Shown here one piece after another: positions 26,640 to 34,451 of a stretch of DNA of 64,000 bases. The stretch lies in contig JAUHXC010000027.1 of the NCBI GenBank assembly GCA_030427205.1, positions 1 to 64,000 of the forward strand, written 5' to 3'. The notes beneath the pieces were generated by a model that made no database searches, had not been told where the DNA came from, and saw nothing but the letters and a program-made list of their open reading frames with translations. How positions within the stretch are numbered: the first letter of the stretch is position 1; each line of letters starts with the position of its first letter. The translations under genes and the position numbers were made by a program. The stretch comes from a bacterium (GTDB taxonomy: Bacteria; Myxococcota_A; Bradymonadia; UBA7976; UBA1532).

Positions 26640-26971
26640 CCAGCGCCCGTGCCTCGACGCCCGGCGCGGGAGCGCCCACCGACTCGCCCGAGCTGATGGC
26701 CTTGCGCCGCCGCATGGACGCGGTCGACGCGCGATTGCTGGCCCTGCTCGAAGCGCGCTTGCAGATCGCCCGCGAGATGGGCCGGGTCAAGCGCCGCGAC
26801 GGGCTGTCCGCGCGCGACGCCGCGCGCGAGGCGGCGGTCATCGACCGGCTCGGCGCGCGCAGCCCCGTCGACGAGCAGACGCTGCGCGCGGTCTGGGGCG
26901 CGCTCTTTGCCGCGAGCCTCAGAGCCCAGGCGATCGACCACGCGCCACCCGCTGACGAGCGACCCCGCTGA
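26636..26971 (+). CDS. Chorismate mutase, AroQ type
   Basis: 111 residues. The segment LMALRRRMDAVDARLLALLEAR, then REMGRVKRRDGLSARDAAREAAVIDRL, has the AroQ helical pattern with the active-site Arg/Lys positions (R in LRRRMD, R and K in GRVKRR). It would convert chorismate to prephenate for Phe/Tyr synthesis in the cytoplasm. It is monofunctional: no prephenate dehydratase or dehydrogenase domain is fused. The ATG overlaps the U32 stop, so it is the second gene of a coupled pair, although the two functions are not obviously related. Confidence 0.85.
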   Translation: MTSARASTPGAGAPTDSPELMALRRRMDAVDARLLALLEARLQIAREMGRVKRRDGLSARDAAREAAVIDRLGARSPVDEQTLRAVWGALFAASLRAQAIDHAPPADERPR

Positions 26972-26984
26972 TAGGAGCATCACC

Positions 26985-28325
26985 GTGCGACATGCCCCCG
27001 GTCCGGCCTTTCTCTACGCGACTGTGCTGGCCACGCTGGTCGGCGCCCTCGCCGCGTGCGACGACGGTGGCTCCGACGCGCCGGCGCCGACCGCCCCCGC
27101 GCTGGTCGAGACCGCGCCGTCGGCCGCGCCGGCCGGTCAGCCGCTGGATGGCCTCACGGTGAACGTGACCGCCGCCGACGTGGCGGTCGACGTCAGCGTG
27201 GTTCGCGGCGGAGGCGTCATCGACGGCGCGCGGCAGCTGGCGCTGCGCTCGGGCCCCGACGGTACGCTCAGCGTGCCGTGGGTCCTCGGCCCGGCGCCGG
27301 TCGACAACCGCCTGCGCATCGCGTTGCCCGATAGCCCCGAGCTCGATCCGCTGGAGATCACGGTCCGCGGCACGCTCGATGCGCCCCTGCGGGCCGAGCC
27401 CTTCGCCGACGTGCATGGCTTCCTCACCGAAGAGGGCTATACCGACGCGCTCGAGAGCACCGAAGATCTCGCCTTCGGGGATGATGGCCTCTTCCTCGGC
27501 GCGCCGGGCGGCTTGCTGCACGTCGCGGTCGACGGCACGGTCTCCCGGCGTCACGTCGACGAGGGCATCGCCCGGCTGTGGGGCTTCGCGTTCGACGACG
27601 CGGGCTATATCTGGGGCGTCGATATCGAGGGCGATCGGCTCGTGCGCATCGCGCCGGACGGCAGCTACGAGAGTCGGCTGGACATGGTCGACGGCGAACC
27701 CCTCGCCGGCCCGAACTACGTCGGCGTGGACCACGAGGGGCGGGTCTACCTGACCGATCCCTGCCGCGGTGAGATCATCCGCCTCGATCCGGCCACCGGC
27801 GACGTGCGGGTGCATACGTTCGACCTGCTGACCGAAGGCGGCCCCAACGGCGTCGCGGTCTCGCCCGATGGCAGCCAGATGTATGTCGCCACCGAGAATA
27901 CCGGCCTCTTGTGCAGCCACGCTGACGTGCCCATCCAAGAAGAGCTGGCCGGGGTCTATGTCATCGACCTCGATGACTTCGGCCATCACACCCCGCTGGC
28001 CGAAGGCATCGGACTCTTCGGCGATGGCCTGGCCTTCGACGCCGAGGGGAACTTGTACGTCGTCGTCGATCGGGTGATGAACTTCCAACTCGAGACCAGC
28101 GCCATCGTGGTCTTCCCCGCCGGGGAGAGCGAAGGCGTCGACTTCCTGGTGGCCGACGACCGCCAGATCTTCGCCAACGTGGCCTTCGGCACGGGCGCCT
28201 ACGGCGAGACGACCCTCTACATCGCCCTGCTCGCGGTGCCCGGCTTCAGCGACCCCGACTCGCGGGGCCTCGAACGCTTCGACGTGGGCATCCCGGGGCT
28301 GCCGCTCTTGCCGCCGATGGAGTGA
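26985..28325 (+). CDS. Beta-propeller lipoprotein (SMP-30/NHL-like)
   Basis: 446 residues from GTG 26985 with AGGAG (26973-26977) seven bases upstream. Lipoprotein signal ends in GALAAC, followed by a short acidic/Pro linker. Residues about 40-140 look like an Ig-type beta domain (PAGQPLDGLTVNVTAADVAV). Residues about 145-440 are propeller blades with recurring patterns: DLAFGDDGLFLGAPGG, GFAFDDAGYIWGVDIEGDRL, YVGVDHEGRVYLTDPCRGE, GVAVSPDGSQMYVATENTG and GLAFDAEGNLYVVVDR. These resemble SMP-30/gluconolactonase or NHL sequences. Probably surface or periplasmic; no substrate is evident. Confidence 0.8.
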   Translation: MRHAPGPAFLYATVLATLVGALAACDDGGSDAPAPTAPALVETAPSAAPAGQPLDGLTVNVTAADVAVDVSVVRGGGVIDGARQLALRSGPDGTLSVPWVLGPAPVDNRLRIALPDSPELDPLEITVRGTLDAPLRAEPFADVHGFLTEEGYTDALESTEDLAFGDDGLFLGAPGGLLHVAVDGTVSRRHVDEGIARLWGFAFDDAGYIWGVDIEGDRLVRIAPDGSYESRLDMVDGEPLAGPNYVGVDHEGRVYLTDPCRGEIIRLDPATGDVRVHTFDLLTEGGPNGVAVSPDGSQMYVATENTGLLCSHADVPIQEELAGVYVIDLDDFGHHTPLAEGIGLFGDGLAFDAEGNLYVVVDRVMNFQLETSAIVVFPAGESEGVDFLVADDRQIFANVAFGTGAYGETTLYIALLAVPGFSDPDSRGLERFDVGIPGLPLLPPME

Positions 28326-28341
28326 TGCCCGATGGCATGCG

Positions 28342-28362
28342 GATGACATCCCGGATGTCATC
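28342..28362. terminator. Hairpin between convergent genes, possible bidirectional terminator
   Basis: GATGACATC-ccg-GATGTCATC is a perfect nine-base stem with a three-base loop in the 54-bp gap between two convergent genes. There is no T-run on either side, so intrinsic termination is uncertain; it may act with Rho or only stabilise 3' ends. Confidence 0.4.
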
Positions 28363-28379
28363 GATGGGATCCGTCGGGA

Positions 28380-30125
28380 TCAGTCATCCGTCGATCCGCG
28401 CAGCGCGTCATGCACCGCCAGCAGCCCGATATGGGTACAGGCCTGCGGAAAATTGCCCAGCAGCCGGCCCGTGCCCGGCTCGATGTCTTCCGAGAACAGC
28501 CCCAGCGGGTTGCCATGGGCCACGAAGCGGGCGAAGGCATCCCGGGCGTCATCGGCGCGGCCGGACAGCGCGAGGGCTTCGATCCACCACAGGGTGCACA
28601 AGCTGAAGGTGCTGGTGGTCGAGCCGAAGTCATCCGCCGCCACGTAGCGCCGCATCAGGCCGTCGACGAGCAGGACCTTCTCGCAGCGCTCGATCGTCGC
28701 CCGATAGCGCCGATCGTCGCCGTCGACGAGACCCAGCGGCGCGACCGCGAGGCTGCTGGCGTCGACGTCGTCGCCGTCGAGGGTCTGGGCGAAGAAGCCG
28801 GCGCGGTCGGCGGCGGTGAGCATGTCTCGCCGTTGCGCATCGGCCGCGCTCTGCCAGCGCTGGGCCCGCTCATGCTCGCCGAAGGCGCGTGCGAGGCGCG
28901 CGCCGCGATCGAGCGCCACCCAACACCAGAGATGGCTGAAGGTGTATTGCCCTGGCCGGTCGCGGAACTCCCAGATGCCGGCGTCGGGCACCCCGCGCAC
29001 GGCTTCAGCGGCCTCGACCCGCGCCCAGAGCCACCTGCGCATGGCCGGTGAGAGGGCGCCGCCCGCCTCGTGGATGCGGTGGGCGAGCCAGACGATCTGC
29101 CCGTGGGTATCATGCTGAACCTGCCCCGCGGCGGCGTTGCCGATGCGCACCGGCCCAGTCCCGGCGAAGCCGCGCAGATGCGGCAGGATCGACTCGGGGA
29201 TCTGCCGGCCGCCGTCCACCCGATGCAGCGGCTGCGGGGTGTCATCGCCGACGGCCGCGAAGAGAAAAGCCAGGAAGCGCTCGGCCCCCGGCCGGTCGCC
29301 GATGCGGGCGAGGGCGTCGGCGGCGAAGGCCCCGTCGCGGATCCAGCAATAGCGATAGTCCCAGTCGCGTGGTTCACCGATGGCTTCGGGCAGTGATGTC
29401 GTGGCGGCCGCGATCATCGCGCCGGTGGGTCGGTAGACCAGTCCGGCCAGAGTCAGCGCCGAGCGGCGGGCGAGGGGATTCGACCCCACGGTGAGCCCCG
29501 CGAGCCATGTCTGCCATTGGCGGTTGGCGTGATCCACGGCCACGCCGGGCGATACGCGCGATGAGACAGGCGGCGCGGCGCCCGCCGCGCCTGGTGCGTG
29601 CAGCGTGAGCGTGCAGCGCCCCTCCAACTCGACCCATTCCTGTGCGATCAGCGCCGCGCGGCGCTTGGGATCGATGCCATCGACCATCAGCGACGCGGAT
29701 CCCACCCGAAACCCATCGGCGCTGGCTCTCGCGCGCAGTGGGCTGCGTCCGTAGTCGGGCCGCGGGTCGAAGTGCAGACGGATGCGCGGGCGACCCCTCA
29801 GCGCGCTCAACTGGCGGACGAGTCGCGGCGAGCCGTCCATCGGGCAGACGTCGTCGATGGCCAATACGCCGCCGGCGCCGACGATCTCGGTGCGCAGCAC
29901 GAGGCTGTCTGTGTGATAGCGCTGCCGGGTTGTATCGGCGCCGTCGACCTCGATCACGAACCGCCCGCCGCGTGCGCCGTCGAGGATGCCGCAGAACAGC
30001 GCGGGGCCGTCGAAGCGGTCGGCGCAGAACCAGGCGATGGCGCCATCGGGCGCGATCAAGGCCAGCACCCGGCCATTGCTCACGAGGCCGTGGTCCAGGC
30101 GGTCTGCGATCGGTGCGCCGCTCAT
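28380..30125 (-). CDS. Glycoside hydrolase family 15 (glucoamylase/trehalase-like)
   Basis: 581 residues from ATG 30125, the usual length of bacterial GH15 enzymes. An N-terminal beta domain begins with the family pattern ADRLDHGLVSNGRVLALIAPDGAIAWF. The (alpha/alpha)6 domain contains EPRDWDYRYCWIRDGAF, RVDGGRQIPESILPHLRGF, PVRIGNAAAGQVQHDTHGQ, DAGIWEFRDRPGQYTFSHLWCWVALDR and FSLCTLWWIEAL. The Glu of GIWEFR is in the position of the general acid. It hydrolyses alpha-glucosides (glucoamylase or trehalase). No signal peptide. The start overlaps the stop of the decayed symporter gene (ATGA), so it was once coupled to transport of a substrate. Confidence 0.88.
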   Translation of the reverse strand: MSGAPIADRLDHGLVSNGRVLALIAPDGAIAWFCADRFDGPALFCGILDGARGGRFVIEVDGADTTRQRYHTDSLVLRTEIVGAGGVLAIDDVCPMDGSPRLVRQLSALRGRPRIRLHFDPRPDYGRSPLRARASADGFRVGSASLMVDGIDPKRRAALIAQEWVELEGRCTLTLHAPGAAGAAPPVSSRVSPGVAVDHANRQWQTWLAGLTVGSNPLARRSALTLAGLVYRPTGAMIAAATTSLPEAIGEPRDWDYRYCWIRDGAFAADALARIGDRPGAERFLAFLFAAVGDDTPQPLHRVDGGRQIPESILPHLRGFAGTGPVRIGNAAAGQVQHDTHGQIVWLAHRIHEAGGALSPAMRRWLWARVEAAEAVRGVPDAGIWEFRDRPGQYTFSHLWCWVALDRGARLARAFGEHERAQRWQSAADAQRRDMLTAADRAGFFAQTLDGDDVDASSLAVAPLGLVDGDDRRYRATIERCEKVLLVDGLMRRYVAADDFGSTTSTFSLCTLWWIEALALSGRADDARDAFARFVAHGNPLGLFSEDIEPGTGRLLGNFPQACTHIGLLAVHDALRGSTDD

Positions 30126-31839
30126 GCCGGCTCCTCTGCGCCTTCGCCCACGCGGCTGAGCCGGTACCAGACGGGTATCAGACCCACGCCCACCGCGAGG
30201 CAGATCGCGCTCCACATGCCCGACGAGAGCCCGAACGGCGCCGGCGCGCTCAGAATCCAGGTGCCGCCGACGATGAGCGCGAAGACGCTGCCCGCGGCGG
30301 CGAACGTGGCCGCCATGCCGAACCAGAAGACCCGCCTGCTGTCGGCCGGATCGAGCGCGCAGCGGCGCGCGACCGGCCCCCAGAAGCCCGGTGGGCGCAT
30401 CCGCGTATAGAAGTCGTCGAGGCGCTCGGCGGGCACCGCGGCGGTGAGCAGCGAGGCGGCCACCGAGCCGACGGTCGCGATGGCGGTCATCGAGATGAGC
30501 CGCAGGGCGTCGTGCTCGTCCCCCGGCAGCACCCAGAGCAGGATCGGCGCGACGACCAGCGACAGCGCGATGGGCACCAACTCACCCCACGCGTTCTGCC
30601 GATGCCACAGCCAGCGCAGCAGCAGCGGCACACCCATGCCCGCCCCGAACAGCAGGCTGGTCTTCCAGGCGGTCTGGATCGAGCCCAGCTGGCTCATCAC
30701 ACCCAACGCCAGCGCCAGGATCAGCAGGTTGGCCAGCCGAGCGACCTTCACCAGCGTCTTCTTGTCCGCCGGCTGCTGCTTGATGCGCTGACAGTACAGC
30801 CGATCGTAGACGTCGTTGGTCCGTTGGTCCAATAGCTCGAGCCCCAGTTGAGGTGGGTGTCGACCGTCGAGGCGAGGGCGGCGAGCAGGCCCACCAGCAT
30901 CAGACCCAAGGCGCCGGTGGGCAGGTGGTCGCGCACGCCGAGCACGAAGATGCCCTCCCGGGCGGCGGTCGCCGCCTCGCCGGTCACCGCGCTGTCGGCC
31001 GGATAGAGGATCATCAGCCCGACGACGATCGGCAGCCACAGCAAGGTGCGCAGTACGCTCTGGGCGTAGGTGAAGACCACGGCGGCGACTTTGGCGTCCT
31101 TGTCGGAGCGGCACGCCATCGATCGCTGTGCCAGATAGCCGGTGCCATCGCTGTTGAGCTGAGCGAACCACTGTATACCCAGCAGCCCGAGCACGGTCGC
31201 CACCGCGTCGGCCCCCTCGATGGGTGAGAAGCTGAGCATCTCGTGCATGCGCGCTTCACCGTACAAGGCCGAGAGCCACGCCGGCAGGTCGTCGAGGCCG
31301 CCGACGGCGCGGACGACGACCCAGGCGTAGATCGCCGTCGCCACGAAGGCGAGGATCACCTGCACCGCGTCGGTGCTCATGACCGATCTCAGCCCACCGG
31401 TGGTCGAGTAGAGCGCGGTGAAGCCGACGATGACCAGGATCGAGAAGAGGTTGGCGGCCGATCTCAGCCAGACATCGGGTTGATCGAGCCCGATCGCGGT
31501 CAAGGGCTTGCCGACCCATTCGACGATGGCGGCGAGCGGCGAGAGCGTGCCCGCCGGCAGCCACTCGTGCCATGGCAGGAAGGGTTCGGTGATGCGGGTG
31601 GCCGCCAACAACACGAAGGCGAGCACGATGCAGTTGAAGAGCGTGCCGAAGTAGAAAGCCTTGACGTAGCGTAGAATCTCCGCGACGCGGCCGGTATAGC
31701 GCCGCTCGCAGAGCTCGGCCTTCCAACCGGGCATGGATCGCCCGGCGAGGAAGTACTCTTCGGGCCCGAGCGACGCGTCCTTGCGCGCCGCGAGGCCCGA
31801 GCCCACCGCGTATGTCATGAACGCCAGGACGATCAGCAA
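30122..31839 (-). pseudogene. Sodium:solute symporter (SSS family), disrupted
   Basis: Two frames together encode an SSS-type transporter with many hydrophobic helices (FLAGRSMPGWKA, VKAFYFGTLFNCIVLAF, GLRSVMSTDAVQVILAF, QWFAQLNSDGTGYLAQR, LLAALASTVDTHLNWGSSYWTN, then DVYDRLYCQ and the last helices). Three lesions are visible. The frame breaks at 30815-30830, where an 8-bp unit is tandemly duplicated. The N-terminal part jumps from GWKA to ELCERRYTGR, omitting the segment of roughly 65-75 residues that family members have between them. No good start codon exists: the frame begins with a TTG just after a TGA. It is unlikely to make a working transporter. It lies directly upstream of, and overlaps, the GH15 gene. 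Confidence 0.8.
30815..30830 (-). repeat. 8-bp tandem duplication causing the symporter frameshift
   Basis: gttggtcc occurs twice back to back (30815-30822 and 30823-30830). Removing one copy restores the continuous reading WTNDVYDRLYCQ across the break, so this insertion is the frameshifting event. Confidence 0.85.
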
Positions 31840-31914
31840 GTCGATCGATCACATCTCCCGGTCCGATCGATCGCTACCACGGCTGACGCCGGGGATCGAT
31901 GCCCCGGCCGGCGG

Positions 31915-33906
31915 TCAGCCGGCGGCGGCTCGCCGGGTCGGCTCCGGATCGAGGTGTCGTGATCGGTCCGCGCGATCGGCGCCGGCGTCCGCGTCGTCCG
32001 CGCCGGCGTCGCCAGCGTCCGCGGCGAAGAGGCGGGTGAGCGCGGCCTGCAGCGCGTCGACGCGCAGCGGCTTGCTGAGGAAGCCGTCCATGCCCGCCGC
32101 GTAGCAGTCGGCTTCGTCCTCGCGGGTGGCGTTGGCGGTCACGGCGACGACCCGCGGCTGTCGCTCGGGGGGCAGCAGGGCCCGCAGGCGGCGGGTGGCC
32201 TCCAGGCCGTCGAGCTCGGGCATGCGGATGTCCATCAGGACCAGGTCGTAGGGCGCCCGCCGCAGCGCGTCGAGGGCTTCGACGCCGTCGGCCGCCACGT
32301 CTGCGGTCTGTCCGATGAGCTCGAGCAGACCCACGCCGACCCGCTGGTTGATCGGGTTGTCTTCGGCGAGCAGGATGCGCAGCGGGCGCAGCGCGGTGGC
32401 CGGGGTCGCCTCCATCTCGCGGCGGGGCGCCTCACCGATGGGCAGGGTGAGCCGCACGCGGAAGGTCGACCCGGCCCGCGGCGCGCTCTCCACCTCGATC
32501 GCGCCGCCCATGCGCGTGACCAGCCCATGCACGATGGCCAGACCGAGCCCGCTGCCCTCGTAGCGCCGCGTACTCGAGAGATCCACCTGCTGAAACGGCG
32601 CGAAGATGTCGCTCTGGCGCTCGGCGGGGATGCCGATGCCGGTGTCGCTGATGGCGACCTCCACCTCGGCGACCTCGCCCGCGCGCCGCGCCTCGACGGT
32701 GCAGCAGACCGCGCCGTCGGCGGTGAACTTGACGGCGTTGCTCAGCAGGTTGACCAGCACCTGCCGCAGCCGCGCGCCATCACCGCGCACCCAGCGAGGC
32801 ACATCGTCTGCGATACGGGCCGAGAAGTGCAGGCCCTTGGCCTTCGCCCGCGGCCTCAGCAGCAGCATCGACGACTCGACGCACCCGTGCAGGTCGAAAT
32901 CGTCCGTTGCCAACTCCACCTGATCCATGTCGACCTTCGAGAAGTCGAGCACGTTGTTGATCACGTCGAGCAGCGCGTCGGTCGAGCCGCGCACGGTGTC
33001 GACCAGAGAGCGCTGCCGCTCGTCGAGCGCGGAGTCGGCGAGCACCGTGGTCATGCCGACGATCGCGTTGAGCGGCGTGCGCATCTCGTGGCTCATGACC
33101 GCCAGAAAGCGGCTCTTGGCCGCCGAGGCCGCCTGCGCCGCCGCCCGCTCCAACTCGGCCGCTTCGGCTCGGGCCTCGGCGTCTTTCTGGGCGGTGATGT
33201 CGAACATGGCGCCATCGAGCCAGCGCACCCGGCCCTTGCGATCGGCCACGGGCATGCCCCGGTCGAGCAGCCAGCGCACTTCGCCGTCGGGTCGGCGGAT
33301 CCGGAACTCGATCTCGTAGTACGAGCGCTGGCGAATGGCCTCGCGCACCGCGTCCTGGATGACTTGAACGTCTTCCTCGACGACAATCTCCTTGAACGAA
33401 CGCCCGTACGGCTCGAGAAACTCGGCAGACGGGCACCCGCAGATATCGGCGAAGCGCTCCGACATGAAGATGGTGCGCCAGTGGCGATCGTACGAGCAGC
33501 GGTAGACGCCACCGGGCAGGTTGGCCAGCAGCTCTCGCAGGCGAGCGTCGTCCAGGCCGACGGCGGGCGTCGTGACCTCGAGGGTCGTCGGCCGCACGGT
33601 GCACAGGTGCATCATCTCGCCGTCGACGCTCATCGGCAGGGCGTCCACCCAGACCTGACGTCGGGTGCCATCGGCGCAGCGCAGCCAGACCCGTCCGGTC
33701 GGCACCGTCCACGTTCGATCCAGCGCCCGCGCGACGAGGATCGGCGGCTCGAGCAGCGGTGTCTCAGTGGCCCGGGCATAGGCCGCGGTGGCCCCGGAGA
33801 GGACCTCGAACGCTCGGTTGGCGTAGGCCACGGCGCCGATCCGATCGAAGAGGATGAGCGGCTGGTCGCTCTGTCCGAGCAGCGCATCGAGGGTATCGGC
33901 GGTCAT
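31915..33906 (-). CDS. PAS-PAS hybrid sensor histidine kinase
   Basis: 663 residues. Two PAS domains (about 1-110 and 125-245; the second ends GRVRWLDGAMFDITAQKDAE) lead into a helical HisKA domain with the phospho-His in AVMSHEMRTPLNAIVG. The HATPase domain follows: N-box QVLVNLLSNAVKF, G1 ISDTGIGIP, and YEGSGLGLAIV. A C-terminal receiver domain has DDDs of the usual type: LAEDNPINQRV, phosphoacceptor Asp in LVLMDIRMPELDG, Lys in FLSKPLR. No membrane helix, so cytoplasmic sensing is likely. No partner response regulator lies next to it. The tail is Asp/Ala/Arg-rich. Confidence 0.92.
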   Translation of the reverse strand: MTADTLDALLGQSDQPLILFDRIGAVAYANRAFEVLSGATAAYARATETPLLEPPILVARALDRTWTVPTGRVWLRCADGTRRQVWVDALPMSVDGEMMHLCTVRPTTLEVTTPAVGLDDARLRELLANLPGGVYRCSYDRHWRTIFMSERFADICGCPSAEFLEPYGRSFKEIVVEEDVQVIQDAVREAIRQRSYYEIEFRIRRPDGEVRWLLDRGMPVADRKGRVRWLDGAMFDITAQKDAEARAEAAELERAAAQAASAAKSRFLAVMSHEMRTPLNAIVGMTTVLADSALDERQRSLVDTVRGSTDALLDVINNVLDFSKVDMDQVELATDDFDLHGCVESSMLLLRPRAKAKGLHFSARIADDVPRWVRGDGARLRQVLVNLLSNAVKFTADGAVCCTVEARRAGEVAEVEVAISDTGIGIPAERQSDIFAPFQQVDLSSTRRYEGSGLGLAIVHGLVTRMGGAIEVESAPRAGSTFRVRLTLPIGEAPRREMEATPATALRPLRILLAEDNPINQRVGVGLLELIGQTADVAADGVEALDALRRAPYDLVLMDIRMPELDGLEATRRLRALLPPERQPRVVAVTANATREDEADCYAAGMDGFLSKPLRVDALQAALTRLFAADAGDAGADDADAGADRADRSRHLDPEPTRRAAAG

Positions 33907-34175
33907 GGGGACCTCGTGGAGCGGGCGGGCATGAAGCGGGCTCGGGATTCCGATGGTGCAGGTGGTGGCTATGTTACGTCGAATGTTTGTCTGGCCTTGG
34001 GCCCGCTGGCCGACGGCTCGGTATTCGAGATGCTGCTTGCCAGAGGGCGAGTGCCCTCACTGGCCAACCGCTCGGGCCGAAAGCCCGGCGTACGACTCGC
34101 GTCTGCGGATGACCGGCCCGGCGTGCCAAGGGCACCGGACGAGCCGTTGGCTCGTGCCGAGCACCCGACGCGGGC

Positions 34176-34213
34176 AAAAGAAAACCCCCATGGCGACTGT
34201 GTCACCATGGGGG
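34176..34213 (-). terminator. Intrinsic terminator of tRNA-Trp
   Basis: On the minus strand a nine-base stem CCCCCATGG/CCATGGGGG (34185-34193 with 34205-34213) with an 11-base loop is followed by TTTTCTTTT (34184-34176), directly downstream of the tRNA. The remaining stretch 33907-34175 shows no gene. Confidence 0.88.
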
Positions 34214-34220
34214 TCTCGAG

Positions 34221-34293
34221 CAGGGGCGACAGGGGTCGAACCTGCGACCTACGGTTTTGGAGACCGTTGCTCTACCAACTGAGCTACACCCCT
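34221..34293 (-). tRNA. tRNA-Trp (anticodon CCA)
   Basis: 73 bases on the minus strand fold as a complete cloverleaf. The acceptor stem AGGGGTG pairs with CGCCCCT with discriminator G; the D arm is GCTC...GAGC; the anticodon stem ACGGT/ACCGT encloses loop CTCCAAA with anticodon CCA; the T arm GCAGG-TTCGACC-CCTGT is standard. The 3' CCA is not encoded. It has its own promoter and terminator and no sign of phage integration. Confidence 0.96.
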
Positions 34294-34339
34294 ACAATGG
34301 GCAGCCCTGCTCAGGTCGCTGTCAGGTGACAGCCCGCGC

Positions 34340-34368
34340 AAGATAGTCGAGCGCCTCGGGCGCGTCAA
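34340..34368 (-). promoter_or_regulatory. Sigma-70 promoter of tRNA-Trp
   Basis: TTGACG (34368-34363) and TATCTT (34345-34340) on the minus strand with exactly 17 bp between them. The start would be near 34333, about 40 bases before the mature tRNA. Confidence 0.7.
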
Positions 34369-34451
34369 CGGTCATGATCGATCGGGCCTGGGTATCGCCT
34401 GCAGGCTCAGGTTGGTCGCTCGACGGAGCACGGTGGGCGCGAACGCCCGGA

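Noticed and set aside
34221..34293. tRNA-Trp as the phage attachment site
   Set aside because: The tRNA is complete with its own promoter and terminator, lies over 6 kb from the recombinase gene, and all genes between look like host genes.
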